DNA of 40,351 bases. Origin: Pseudomonas sp. Its GTDB lineage: Bacteria > Pseudomonadota > Gammaproteobacteria > Pseudomonadales > Pseudomonadaceae. The position numbers were made by a program, and so were the translations under genes. The stretch covers positions 1 through 40,351 of the forward strand of contig JAUVYN010000025.1 in the NCBI GenBank assembly GCA_030603065.1, given 5' to 3'. Positions 21,225 to 32,141 of the stretch are shown here, one piece after another (within the stretch, counting starts at the first letter, position 1; each line of letters opens with the position of its first letter). Below the pieces are notes generated by a model. That model worked only from the letters and a program-made list of their open reading frames with translations, was not told where the DNA came from and ran no database searches.

Positions 21225-22007
21225 TTACCCCCTCGGCAATGGAGCAAGCGGCCAGGGCGACTGACGATAGAACAGCTCGAGCTGGCGGTAGACCGCCGGG
21301 AGCGCAGTGGCGAGCGCTTCCGGCTCTTCAAAGAACGCTTCGCTGAGCACCGCGAAAAATTCGGCCGGATCTTCCAGAGCATAGTGGTCCAACGGCAGCG
21401 GTTCGCCGGCTTCGGCACGACGGAGCAGTTCCTCCCAGGCATCGGACAGATCACGCGTCCAGGTGCCGGGGTCCATGTCGGGGTGAAGCGGCGGTGCCCC
21501 GTTGGCGCCGGACTGGCGCATGTCGAGGGTATGCGCCAGCTCATGGATCACCACGTTGTAACCATCGCGTCCGGACGCCAGCACATCCTCCCAGGACAGA
21601 ACGACCGGACCGCGTTCCCAGGCCTCGCCACTGCGCTCGCTCACTTCATGATGCACGATTCCGAACTCGTCCTCCCAGCTATGCTCGGCCACGAAGGGTC
21701 CGTCATAGACGATGAGGGTCTGCCAGCCGTCATACCACTGCAACCCCAGATGCAGAACGGGCAAGGCGGCCATACCGGCGATGCGCAGATGCATGGCATC
21801 ACTCAGCTCGACCCCGTCCATCACCCTGAAGTGCTTGCGCAGCAACAGGCGCAGGGCGAGATCCTGCAGACGGATTCGATCCTGATCAGTAAGCCGTCGA
21901 TAGGCGCGCCAGTCGCCTAGTGCCTCTAACCACAGGGAATCAGGGATCTGCAGCTGCTCGAGGCGTCGTGCCTCGCGCCAGCTGGCCAGGCGTGTGAACA
22001 GATTCAT
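21225..22007 (-). CDS. mtfA: MtfA-type zinc-dependent peptidase (M90 family)
   Basis: A 260-residue cytosolic metallopeptidase. The zinc site is H155-E-L-A-H159 in NVVIHELAHTLDM. A likely third ligand is E216 in EDPAEFFAVLSEAF. E. coli MtfA is a peptidase that interacts with the glucose repressor Mlc; the length and motif order agree. The gene sits in the middle of a polyamine operon. Its ATG overlaps the stop of the upstream FAD oxidase gene by 4 bp (22004-22007), so translation is coupled, and aguB follows 110 bp later. No Mlc or sugar phosphotransferase gene is present in the window. The link to polyamines is unexplained. Confidence 0.88.
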   Translation of the reverse strand: MNLFTRLASWREARRLEQLQIPDSLWLEALGDWRAYRRLTDQDRIRLQDLALRLLLRKHFRVMDGVELSDAMHLRIAGMAALPVLHLGLQWYDGWQTLIVYDGPFVAEHSWEDEFGIVHHEVSERSGEAWERGPVVLSWEDVLASGRDGYNVVIHELAHTLDMRQSGANGAPPLHPDMDPGTWTRDLSDAWEELLRRAEAGEPLPLDHYALEDPAEFFAVLSEAFFEEPEALATALPAVYRQLELFYRQSPWPLAPLPRG

Positions 22008-23293
22008 CCGCGCAGATCCTGCAGCCGGTACCAGAAGAGTGCCAGCGCGCGGATCGCCGACTGCACCGAGCTTCCCGGCGGTACAGGGGCATGCCGGATG
22101 CGGCCGAACAGGTCGAAGCCTTCGCTCCGTCCGAGGACGGCCTGGGCCATCAGCTGACCCGCCAGACCCGACAAAGCCACGCCCTGCCCGGAATAGCCCT
22201 GCGCGAACAGCACCCGGCTACCGATTCGGCCGAACTGTGGCGCCTTGTTCAGGGTCATCGCCACCTTGCCTCCCCAGAGATACTCGAAATCTTCATCAGC
22301 CAGAGCAGGGAAGACGGCCGTCATCCGCTCGCGCATCGCCTGACGCAGCCTCTCGGGATGCTCATCGCGCGCGCTGGCGCGCCCCCCGAAGAGCAGGCGA
22401 TTGTCCGGCGTAAGCCGGTAGTAATCGAGCAGGTGCTTCATGTCGCAGACGGCAGCCCGGGACGGAATCAGGTGCTTTGCCAGTTCGCCGAGGGGGCGGG
22501 TCGCGCCGATGTAGCTGCCTACCGGCAGAAAGCGGCGCTGCCCCCAGGGCAGCAGGTTTCCGACATAGGCATTGCCGGCCAGGATCGCATGCCCGGCCTG
22601 GACGCTACCCTGCGCGGTACGCAGCTGCACCCCGTCGGCATTCTGGCTCCAGTCATGCACCGCGGACTGCTCGAAGAGGAGCGCGCCGGCTTTGTGGGCA
22701 GCCCGAGCCAGCCCATACAGATAATTGAGAGGATGCAGGTCGCCACCGCCATGATCCATGACGCCGGCAAGGTAAGGCCCCTGGAGCAGGGCTCCAAGAG
22801 CGGTCCGGTCATGGTATTCCAGCTGCGCGTAGCCAATCTGTTCCAGCTGCGCCTGCCAGGCCTGCAGCTCGGCGACCTGCCGCGGCGTGCCGGCAACCTG
22901 CAGGATGCCGAACTTCAGGTCGCAGTCGATTCCCAAGGTTCGCACCCGCTCGCGCAGCAGGTTTACGCCCTCAATGGTCAGGCTCCAGACACGGCTCGCA
23001 TCGGCGGATCCGAGCTGGCGCACCAGAGTCGACATGTCACAGGCCGGGCCCGGGTTGATCTGACCGCCATTGCGTCCGGAGCAGCCCCAGCCAAGCTGTT
23101 CGGCCTCCAGCAATACAACCCGGAGTCCGGCCTGCGCCAGCTCGAGCGCCGCACTGATACCAGTGAATCCACCACCGACGACGCAGACGTCCGCGCACTG
23201 TTGACCGCGCAGTGGTGAGTGACGGGGAGCATCGTGGGCGCTGGCCTGATACCAGGTCGCGCCCTGCTCGATCAGACTGTATGGAGGTACCAC
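22004..23293 (-). CDS. FAD-dependent oxidoreductase, gamma-glutamylputrescine oxidase type (PuuB/PauB)
   Basis: A 429-residue DAO-family flavoprotein. The FAD-binding Rossmann motif is DVCVVGGGFTGISAALELA (about 35-53), ending in VVLLEAE, followed by GWGCSGRNGGQINPG as in the PuuB family. The C-terminal FAD motif is around RVLFAQGYSGQGVALSGLAGQ. Such enzymes oxidise gamma-glutamyl-polyamines to aldehydes, and the neighbouring synthetase and hydrolase genes fit that role. P. aeruginosa has several PauB copies; which one this matches cannot be told. I chose the GTG at 23293, which overlaps the end of the upstream synthetase by 22 bp and gives a normal N-terminus; an earlier start would lengthen the overlap. 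Other DAO-family substrates are possible. Confidence 0.85.
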   Translation of the reverse strand: MVPPYSLIEQGATWYQASAHDAPRHSPLRGQQCADVCVVGGGFTGISAALELAQAGLRVVLLEAEQLGWGCSGRNGGQINPGPACDMSTLVRQLGSADASRVWSLTIEGVNLLRERVRTLGIDCDLKFGILQVAGTPRQVAELQAWQAQLEQIGYAQLEYHDRTALGALLQGPYLAGVMDHGGGDLHPLNYLYGLARAAHKAGALLFEQSAVHDWSQNADGVQLRTAQGSVQAGHAILAGNAYVGNLLPWGQRRFLPVGSYIGATRPLGELAKHLIPSRAAVCDMKHLLDYYRLTPDNRLLFGGRASARDEHPERLRQAMRERMTAVFPALADEDFEYLWGGKVAMTLNKAPQFGRIGSRVLFAQGYSGQGVALSGLAGQLMAQAVLGRSEGFDLFGRIRHAPVPPGSSVQSAIRALALFWYRLQDLRG

Positions 23294-24726
23294 ATGTACT
23301 CGAGGTCGGAAATGGTCCGTTCGAACTCTTCCATCTCGCTTTCCTTGCACAGCTCGAAGACGTCCAGATAATCCTCGCCGATGTACTCCTTCATCACCTT
23401 CGAGTTTTCCAGCTCGCGCAGGGCGTCACGCAGGTTGGTCGGCAGCGAGGCTTCGTGCTGATCGTAGGCATTGCCTTCGGTCATCGGTGGCGGCTCGATG
23501 CGGTTGCTGATGCCGTGGTGGATGGCAGTCAGCAGTGCGGCCATCAGCAGGTAGGGATTGGCATCCGCGCCTGCCAGACGATGTTCGATACGCATGGACT
23601 CGGGGTCGCCGCCCGGCACGCGCACCGCTACCGTGCGGTTGTCGATGCCCCAGGTCGGCGCGCAGGGAACGAAGAATCCTGGACTGAAGCGTCGATAGGA
23701 GTTCACGTTCGGGCAGAGAAACGCCATGTACTCGGGCAGCGTAGCCAGCAATCCACCGATCGACCAACGCAATAGATCGCTGAGCGATCCGTCCGGATTC
23801 GGCGAAAAGACGTTCACTCCCTGCTCGTCGACCAGACTGATGTGCACATGCATGCCGTTGCCGGCCTGGTCGTGGTACGGCTTGGCCATGAAGGTGGTGT
23901 CCATCTCATGGTCATAGGCGACGTTCTTGATGACCCGCTTGAGCAGCACGTTGTAGTCACAGGCCTTGACTGGGTCATCCACGTGATGAAGGTTGACCTC
24001 GAACTGGCCGGGCGCGGACTCCGCGACAATGGCGTCAGCGGGGATGCCCTGCTCGTGGGCAGCTTCGATGACGTCCTGCAGGAATTCGGCGTATTCGTCC
24101 AGGTCGTCCATTGAATAGACCTGAACCGAGTTCGGGCGCTTGCCAGACATGGGTGAACGAGGCGGCTGGGGCCGACCGGTAATGTTCTCCTGATCGATCA
24201 GATAGAATTCAAGCTCGAAGGCCGATACTGGCCTTAGCCCCAGCTCATCGAACCGCTCTACGATTCGCTTGAGCACATACCGCGGGTCGGCAAAGAACGG
24301 CGTCTTGCGATCCAGCTCGTACATGGTCATCAGGAGCTGGCCGGTGGGACGCTTCTGCCAGGGCTCGATGGAAAGCGTGCCAGGAATGGGCATGCAGATG
24401 CGATCGGCGTCACCGATCTCCAGCCCCAGGCCGGTCTCCTCGACCGTGGTGCCCTGGATGTTGAGGGCAAAGATTGAAGCAGGCAGTGCGATGCCCTTTT
24501 CGAAAGCCTTGATCAGAGCGGACCGGTCGATGCGCTTGCCGCGCACGATGCCGTTCATGTCGGCGATCAGCAAATCGATGAAGTGGATTTCCGGATGCGC
24601 GGCCAAAAAGGCCTCGGCTTCCTGCGTGCTGAAGGGCGCCGTCACGACGCAGCCGGAACTGGCCGCCTCGTCACTGGCTGCCACAGCGCTGGCTGGAACG
24701 GCATCCACGCCGGCTAGGGGTTGCAT
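23272..24726 (-). CDS. spuI: Glutamine-synthetase-like gamma-glutamylpolyamine synthetase (SpuI/PauA type)
   Basis: ATP-dependent ligase that joins glutamate to a polyamine. The 484-residue protein has the GS fold: N-terminal beta-grasp with FIDLLIADMNGIVRGKRI, the catalytic FELEFYL, ESAPGQFEVNLHH, the HVHISL stretch and a C-terminal NRTVAVRVPGGDP with RIEHRLAGADANPYL. It lacks the adenylylation site of true GlnA. An Ala-rich N-terminal stretch of about 25 residues precedes the family start. AGGTG lies 8 nt before the ATG. In P. aeruginosa spuI likewise diverges from spuA. It is the first gene of the minus-strand arm and has a clear promoter upstream. Confidence 0.92.
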   Translation of the reverse strand: MQPLAGVDAVPASAVAASDEAASSGCVVTAPFSTQEAEAFLAAHPEIHFIDLLIADMNGIVRGKRIDRSALIKAFEKGIALPASIFALNIQGTTVEETGLGLEIGDADRICMPIPGTLSIEPWQKRPTGQLLMTMYELDRKTPFFADPRYVLKRIVERFDELGLRPVSAFELEFYLIDQENITGRPQPPRSPMSGKRPNSVQVYSMDDLDEYAEFLQDVIEAAHEQGIPADAIVAESAPGQFEVNLHHVDDPVKACDYNVLLKRVIKNVAYDHEMDTTFMAKPYHDQAGNGMHVHISLVDEQGVNVFSPNPDGSLSDLLRWSIGGLLATLPEYMAFLCPNVNSYRRFSPGFFVPCAPTWGIDNRTVAVRVPGGDPESMRIEHRLAGADANPYLLMAALLTAIHHGISNRIEPPPMTEGNAYDQHEASLPTNLRDALRELENSKVMKEYIGEDYLDVFELCKESEMEEFERTISDLEYMWYLHTV

Positions 24727-24779
24727 GGTTTTTCACCTGTATTTGTAAAATATATCAATCACGCGATCACTGGCTTTGA

Positions 24780-24808
24780 AGTAAATCCGAAAGGCCAGTA
24801 TCAGTCAA
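24780..24808 (-). promoter_or_regulatory. Candidate promoter of spuI
   Basis: On the minus strand TTGACT (24808-24803), a 17-nt spacer and TTTACT (24785-24780) match the sigma-70 consensus in 5 and 4 positions. The start point would be about 45-50 nt before the spuI ATG. Confidence 0.5.
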
Positions 24809-24912
24809 GTAACGCCAAACCGCACAAAGCTGGTGCAGTGCGCACCATTTGGGGCCATTCACAGCCCGACGAGTGGTTCTCAAGTCTTCCCGAAAACGCT
24901 CTGGACGGGCTT

Positions 24913-24941
24913 TTGTGTAAAGCATTTTTTGCTGCTATTGT
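24913..24941 (+). promoter_or_regulatory. Candidate promoter of spuA
   Basis: TTGTGT (24913-24918), exactly 17 nt, then TATTGT (24936-24941), with TGC just before the -10, making an extended -10 as well. It would give a leader of about 49 nt to the spuA ATG. The 130 bp between the two divergent promoters could hold shared operators. Confidence 0.6.
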
Positions 24942-24996
24942 ATGAAAAATTGAACAACCTTCCCCACGCTGGGACTCTCGATTACAGAATCTTGCC

Positions 24997-25761
24997 ATGT
25001 CTGCGACTCCAAAACCCCTGGTCGGAATTTCCTGTTGCACAGACCGTTCCGGCTTGCATCCTTTCCACATCGTTGGCGAAAAATACATTCTCGGCGTGAC
25101 CCGCGGGGCCGAGGCGACAACCCTACTGATCCCTGCCCTCGGTGAAGAGCTGGAGATAGCCGAGGTGCTGGCACAGCTGGACGGTGTGGTCTTCACCGGT
25201 TCGCCATCCAATGTGGAACCCGAGCATTACTCAGGAATGCCGAGCGCCCCTGGCACCCTTCATGACCCCCAGCGAGACGCCACTACTCTGCCCCTGATAC
25301 GCGCAGCCGTGGCGGCTGGCGTACCCCTGCTGGGCATCTGTCGCGGCTTTCAGGAAATGAACGTCGCCTTTGGTGGCACCCTGCATCAGCGGCTGCATGA
25401 AGTGGGCGGTTTTATCGAACACCGCGAAGACAAGAGTCAGACACTCGAAGAACAGTACGGACCGTCACACAGCATCCAGATCGATCCCGGAGGACTACTC
25501 TATGAGATCGCGGGCTGCAGCTCGGCCCAGGTGAACTCCCTTCACACCCAGGGGGTTGATCGCCTGGCACCCGGGCTGCGGCCTGAAGCAACAGCCCCAG
25601 ACGGGTTGATCGAGGCTTTCTCGGTCAGCCAAGCCGACAATTTCGCGCTGGGCGTGCAATGGCATCCGGAGTGGAAGGTGACGGAGAACCCCTTCTACCT
25701 GTCGATCTTCAGGGCGTTTGGAAACGCCTGCCGGGCACGCGCAGCCAAGAGGACTTTATGA
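24997..25761 (+). CDS. spuA: Gamma-glutamyl-GABA hydrolase (class I glutamine amidotransferase family)
   Basis: Releases glutamate from gamma-glutamyl intermediates, the last step of the glutamylated route (PuuD in E. coli). The 254-residue protein has the catalytic triad: nucleophile C115 in LLGICRGFQEMNV, and H223 and E225 in GVQWHPEW. GVVFTGSPSNVEPEHY is typical of this subfamily. There is no strong Shine-Dalgarno before the ATG. The stop overlaps the spuB start by 4 bp (ATGA, 25758-25761). It is the first gene of the plus-strand arm spuABCDEFGH. Confidence 0.94.
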   Translation: MSATPKPLVGISCCTDRSGLHPFHIVGEKYILGVTRGAEATTLLIPALGEELEIAEVLAQLDGVVFTGSPSNVEPEHYSGMPSAPGTLHDPQRDATTLPLIRAAVAAGVPLLGICRGFQEMNVAFGGTLHQRLHEVGGFIEHREDKSQTLEEQYGPSHSIQIDPGGLLYEIAGCSSAQVNSLHTQGVDRLAPGLRPEATAPDGLIEAFSVSQADNFALGVQWHPEWKVTENPFYLSIFRAFGNACRARAAKRTL

Positions 25762-27104
25762 ATACCATCGAGACCTGGCTGAAGGAACGCAAGATTACCG
25801 AAGTGGAGTGCATGGTCAGCGACCTGACCGGCATTGCCCGCGGGAAAATCGCCCCCACTCTGAAATTCATCTCGGAAAAGGGCATGCGCCTGCCCGAGAG
25901 CATCCTGCTGCAATCGGTAACCGGCGATTACGTCGAGGACGACATCTATTACGAACTGCTCGACCCGGCCGACATCGACATGATCTGCAAGCCGGACGAG
26001 AACGCCATCTATCTGGTGCCCTGGGCGATAGAACCGACTGCGCAGATCATCCATGACTGTTACGACAAGCGTGGCCAGCCGATCGAGATGTCGCCACGCA
26101 ACGTGCTGAAGAAGATCCTCAGGCTCTACGAGGAAAAGGGCTGGAAGCCGATAGTTGCGCCGGAAATGGAGTTTTATCTTACCAAGCGCAACGAGGACCC
26201 GGACCTGCCGCTGCAGCCGCCGATAGGCCGCTCCGGCCGCCAGGAGACTGGTCGTCAGTCATTCTCCATCGACGCTGCCAACGAGTTCGACCCGCTGTTC
26301 GAGGACATGTACGACTGGTGCGAAGCGCAGGGCCTGGATCTGGACACCCTTATTCACGAGGAAGGCACGGCGCAGATGGAGATCAACTTCCGTCACGGCG
26401 ACCCGCTGCACCTGGCAGACCAGATTCTTGTGTTCAAGCGCACCATGCGTGAAGCCGCGCTCAAGCACGACATGACTGCCACCTTCATGGCCAAGCCGAT
26501 CACCAACGAGCCGGGCAGTGCCATGCACTTGCACCAGAGCATCGTCGACAAGGAAACCGGGCTGAACATCTTCTCCAACGAAGACGGCTCGATGAGCGAC
26601 CTGTTCCTTTATCACATCGGCGGCTTGCAGCGGTACATACCTGAGGTGCTACCCCTGTTCGCACCCAACGTGAACTCATTTCGGCGCTTCCTGCCCGACA
26701 CCTCGGCCCCGGTCAATGTCGAGTGGGGTGAGGAAAACCGCACAGCCGGCCTGCGCGTACCTGATTCCGATCCGCAAAACCGTCGCGTGGAAAACCGCCT
26801 GCCAGGTGCAGACGCCAACCCCTACATCGCGATCGCCGCCAGTCTGTTGTGCGGCTATCTCGGGATGATCGGGAAGATGGAGCCCTCGGCTCCCGTCAAG
26901 GGTCGCGCGTACGAGCGCCGCAACCTGCGCCTGCCTTTCACTCTGGAGGCAGCCCTGGAGCGCATGGAGGCCTGCAAGGATATCGAGGAAGTACTGGGCG
27001 AGAAGTTCTGTCGCGGGTACGTTGCGGTCAAGCGGGTCGAACACGAAAACTACAAACGCGTCATCAGCTCGTGGGAACGGGAGTTCCTGCTGTTGAGCGT
27101 CTGA
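25758..27104 (+). CDS. spuB: Glutamine-synthetase-like gamma-glutamylpolyamine synthetase (SpuB/PauA type)
   Basis: Second glutamylpolyamine ligase of the locus, 448 residues. It has the GS fold motifs EVECMVSDLTGIARGKI at the N-terminus, PEMEFYL, EEGTAQMEINFRHGDP, AMHLHQSI, NVNSFRRF and ENRLPGADANPYIAIAASL. It is clearly a paralogue of SpuI, but the specificity segments differ. I chose the ATG at 25758, coupled to spuA, with GAGG upstream; the frame is open further upstream inside spuA. In P. aeruginosa several such PauA enzymes share mono-, di- and polyamine substrates. The specificity of this copy is not known. Confidence 0.93.
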   Translation: MNTIETWLKERKITEVECMVSDLTGIARGKIAPTLKFISEKGMRLPESILLQSVTGDYVEDDIYYELLDPADIDMICKPDENAIYLVPWAIEPTAQIIHDCYDKRGQPIEMSPRNVLKKILRLYEEKGWKPIVAPEMEFYLTKRNEDPDLPLQPPIGRSGRQETGRQSFSIDAANEFDPLFEDMYDWCEAQGLDLDTLIHEEGTAQMEINFRHGDPLHLADQILVFKRTMREAALKHDMTATFMAKPITNEPGSAMHLHQSIVDKETGLNIFSNEDGSMSDLFLYHIGGLQRYIPEVLPLFAPNVNSFRRFLPDTSAPVNVEWGEENRTAGLRVPDSDPQNRRVENRLPGADANPYIAIAASLLCGYLGMIGKMEPSAPVKGRAYERRNLRLPFTLEAALERMEACKDIEEVLGEKFCRGYVAVKRVEHENYKRVISSWEREFLLLSV

Positions 27105-27152
27105 TCGATACGGCGGCGCCGCGCGCCGCCCCCCTTTGCAGAGGACGAGCGC

Positions 27153-29685
<2,533 letters not shown>

Positions 29686-29707
29686 CCCTGGCACTCAACC
29701 GGAACCG

Positions 29708-29729
29708 GGTCGACCCGCAAGGGCCGACC
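29708..29729 (+). other. REP-like hairpin between spuD and spuE
   Basis: GGTCGACCC (29708-29716), loop GCAA, GGGCCGACC (29721-29729) form a 9-bp stem with one mismatch, which would be a G-U pair on the opposite strand. It includes the perfect 12-bp palindrome CGGGTCGACCCG (29706-29717). The sequence resembles the GCGGGT-ACCCGC core of Pseudomonas REP elements as I recall them. No T tract follows, only ACCATAAAAA. Confidence 0.5.
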
Positions 29730-29786
29730 TACCATAAAAACAGACCAGGCCGGCGACCTCAGGCTGGAGTCTGTCGAGGAGACACA

Positions 29787-30890
29787 ATGAAAGAACCAAT
29801 GCAGAAAACCTTGCTGGCTCTGACAACCGCCGCCTTGCTCAGCGGTGCCGCTTCCGTTCAGGCAGCCGGGGCGCTCAATATATTCAATTGGTCGGACTAC
29901 ATCGCCGAAGACACCATCGCCAATTTCGAAAAGGAAACCGGCATCAAGGTGCGCTATGACGTCTACGACTCCAACGAGGTCCTCGACGCCCGCCTGCTGA
30001 CCGGCCGTTCCGGATTCGATGTGGTCGTGCCTTCCAATCACTTCCTCGCCAAGCAGATCGAAGCTGGGGTTTATCGGGAGCTGGATCACAGCCTGCTGCC
30101 GAACATGAAGAATCTCGATCCCGCGCTGATTGCGCAGCTGGAAGAGGTTGGGCTGGGCACGCGTTACGCCATTCCCTACATGTGGGGTACCAACGGTATC
30201 GGCTACAACGTCGACAAGGTCAAGGCCATCCTCGGCGATGATGCCCCGCTGGATTCCTGGGATCTGGTCTTCAATCCGGAAGTCGCTGGCAAGCTGGCAA
30301 GCTGCGGCATCTCGATGCTCGACTCCGGCGACGACATGCTCACCTCAGCTCTTGGCTACCTGGGCCTGAATCCGAACAGCACCAGCGCTGACGACCTGAA
30401 GAAAGCCGAGGATCTGCTGATGAGCGTCCGTGGCTCGGTACGCTATTTCCACTCCTCGCGCTATATCGGTGATCTGGCCAACGGCGATATCTGCGTGGCG
30501 GTAGGTTTCTCCGGTGACATCTTCCAGGCGGCTGACCGTGCGGAAGAAGCCGAGAACGGCATCAATATCGAGTATGTGATACCCAAGGAAGGCACTCAGC
30601 TGTGGTTCGACATGATGGCGATCCCCAAGGATGCGCCGAACCCGGCCAACGCCCATACCTTCATCAACTATATCCTTCGTCCGGAAGTGGTTGCTCCCAT
30701 CACCGACTACGTGGCCTACGCCAACCCCAACAAGGCGGCCAACGAGTTGATCGATCAGGATATTTTCAATGATCCGTCGATCTATCCGACCGAAGAGGTG
30801 ATGGCCAAGCTGTATATCGCCAAGCCTCGCCCGCTGGCTGCACAGCGGATCGTGACCCGTTCCTGGAACCGCATAAAGTCCGGCCGGTGA
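29787..30890 (+). CDS. spuE: Periplasmic polyamine-binding protein, SpuE (spermidine) type
   Basis: A 367-residue paralogue of the preceding protein, with a signal peptide (1 to about 27, cleavage near VQA/AG). The pocket motifs are [10 protein letters not shown] (about 34-43), VVPSNHF, VGFSGD and LWFDMMAIP with W273 at the PotF F276 position. The acidic residue that is Glu in PotF (E185) and in the SpuD copy (E180) is Asp here (D183, MLDSGDDML). In P. aeruginosa SpuE binds spermidine and also affects type III secretion signalling. GAGGAG lies 5 nt before the ATG. Two perfect hairpins follow before spuF. Confidence 0.92.
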   Translation: MKEPMQKTLLALTTAALLSGAASVQAAGALNIFNWSDYIAEDTIANFEKETGIKVRYDVYDSNEVLDARLLTGRSGFDVVVPSNHFLAKQIEAGVYRELDHSLLPNMKNLDPALIAQLEEVGLGTRYAIPYMWGTNGIGYNVDKVKAILGDDAPLDSWDLVFNPEVAGKLASCGISMLDSGDDMLTSALGYLGLNPNSTSADDLKKAEDLLMSVRGSVRYFHSSRYIGDLANGDICVAVGFSGDIFQAADRAEEAENGINIEYVIPKEGTQLWFDMMAIPKDAPNPANAHTFINYILRPEVVAPITDYVAYANPNKAANELIDQDIFNDPSIYPTEEVMAKLYIAKPRPLAAQRIVTRSWNRIKSGR

Positions 30891-30895
30891 CATCC

Positions 30896-30914
30896 GGGGC
30901 TGCAACGCAGCCCC
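30896..30914 (+). other. First hairpin between spuE and spuF
   Basis: GGGGCTGC (30896-30903), loop AAC, GCAGCCCC (30907-30914) form a perfect 8-bp stem 6 nt after the spuE stop. No T tract follows. It is likely to protect the upstream mRNA 3' end or cause partial termination. Confidence 0.6.
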
Positions 30915-30952
30915 ATCGAATACCCCCGCCCCGGCGGTTTTTCCGGGTAATG

Positions 30953-30974
30953 CTGGCGGGACCTGTCCCGCCAG
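30953..30974 (+). other. Second hairpin between spuE and spuF
   Basis: CTGGCGGGA (30953-30961), loop CCTG, TCCCGCCAG (30966-30974) form a perfect 9-bp stem. It ends 30 nt before the spuF ATG and upstream of its ribosome site (GGAG). A short GC dyad followed by TTTTT (to about 30942) lies between the two hairpins and may attenuate transcription weakly. Confidence 0.6.
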
Positions 30975-31004
30975 AGGCAGCGTAGTCTTGGTTCGGAGAA
31001 TGTT

Positions 31005-32141
31005 ATGGCGGGTGCGGCAGGTGCCATGAAAAACAGCGTGGCGGACGTAAAACCAGGCGAGTTCGTGAAGATCGACCGGGTCAGCAAGCGTTTCGACGAT
31101 GCGCTGGCAGTGGACGATGTCAGTCTGAGCATCAACCGGGGCGAGATCTTCGCGCTGCTGGGCGGCTCCGGATCCGGCAAGTCGACGCTGCTGCGCATGC
31201 TGGCCGGCTTCGAACGGCCGACCGAAGGCCGCGTTTTTCTGGACGGGCAGGACATCACCGATCTGCCGCCCTACGACCGTCCGATCAACATGATGTTTCA
31301 GTCCTACGCATTGTTTCCGCACATGACGGTCGAGCAGAACATCGCCTTCGGACTCAAGCAGGATCGCCTTCCAAAGAGCGATATCAACGAGCGCGTCGCC
31401 GAGATGCTCAAGCTGGTCCACATGACCCAGTATGCGCGGCGCAAGCCTCACCAGTTGTCCGGAGGGCAGCGCCAGCGCGTGGCACTGGCCCGGTCGCTGG
31501 CCAAACGTCCCAAGCTGCTGCTGCTCGACGAGCCGATGGGTGCGCTGGACAAGAAGCTCCGTTCGCAGATGCAGCTGGAACTGGTGGAGATCATCGAGCG
31601 GGTCGGCGTGACCTGCATCATGGTCACCCATGATCAGGAAGAGGCCATGACCATGGCCCAGCGCATCGCCATCATGCACCAGGGCTGGATCGCCCAGGTC
31701 GGTACGCCGATGGATATCTACGAAAGCCCGGTCAGCCGGCACGTTGCCGAGTTCATTGGCAGCGTCAACATATTCGAGGGCGAGATCACCGCCGACATGG
31801 AAGACCATGCGATTATCCGCTGTCCTGCGCTCGAGCGGGAGATCTACGTGGGCCACGGCATTTCCACTCGCGCCCAGGACCGCAACATCACCTATGCTCT
31901 GCGCCCCGAGAAGGTGACCGTGACCACCGAACAGCCCGAGGGCGACTACAACTGGGCCCACGGCAAGGTGCACGACATCGCCTATCTTGGCGGCCACTCG
32001 GTCTACTACATCAGGCTCGACAGCGGACAGAAGGTTCAGGCCTTCTTTCCCAACTCCGAACGCCGCTCAGCCCGACCGACCTGGGAAGACCAGGTGTTCA
32101 TCAGTTGGGAGAGTGACGCCGGCGTGGTGCTGCACCAATGA
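31005..32141 (+). CDS. spuF: Polyamine ABC transporter ATP-binding protein
   Basis: A 378-residue ATPase that powers SpuGH import. Walker A is GGSGSGKS (53-60), the Q-loop lies in MMFQSYALFPH, the ABC signature is LSGGQRQR (151-158), Walker B is LLLLDEP (171-177) and the switch His is H209 in MVTHDQEE. The C-terminal third (from about 255) is the TOBE regulatory domain of the PotA/PotG family (YALRPEKVTV). The ATG at 31005 has GGAG 6 nt upstream. Its last codons overlap the spuG start by 4 bp. Confidence 0.96.
   Translation: MAGAAGAMKNSVADVKPGEFVKIDRVSKRFDDALAVDDVSLSINRGEIFALLGGSGSGKSTLLRMLAGFERPTEGRVFLDGQDITDLPPYDRPINMMFQSYALFPHMTVEQNIAFGLKQDRLPKSDINERVAEMLKLVHMTQYARRKPHQLSGGQRQRVALARSLAKRPKLLLLDEPMGALDKKLRSQMQLELVEIIERVGVTCIMVTHDQEEAMTMAQRIAIMHQGWIAQVGTPMDIYESPVSRHVAEFIGSVNIFEGEITADMEDHAIIRCPALEREIYVGHGISTRAQDRNITYALRPEKVTVTTEQPEGDYNWAHGKVHDIAYLGGHSVYYIRLDSGQKVQAFFPNSERRSARPTWEDQVFISWESDAGVVLHQ

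Noticed and set aside
24743-24757. AT-rich stretch before spuI resembling the E. coli PuuR box
   Set aside because: Only the AAAATATA part agrees. The rest differs and PuuR boxes are asymmetric, so the resemblance may be simple AT-richness.
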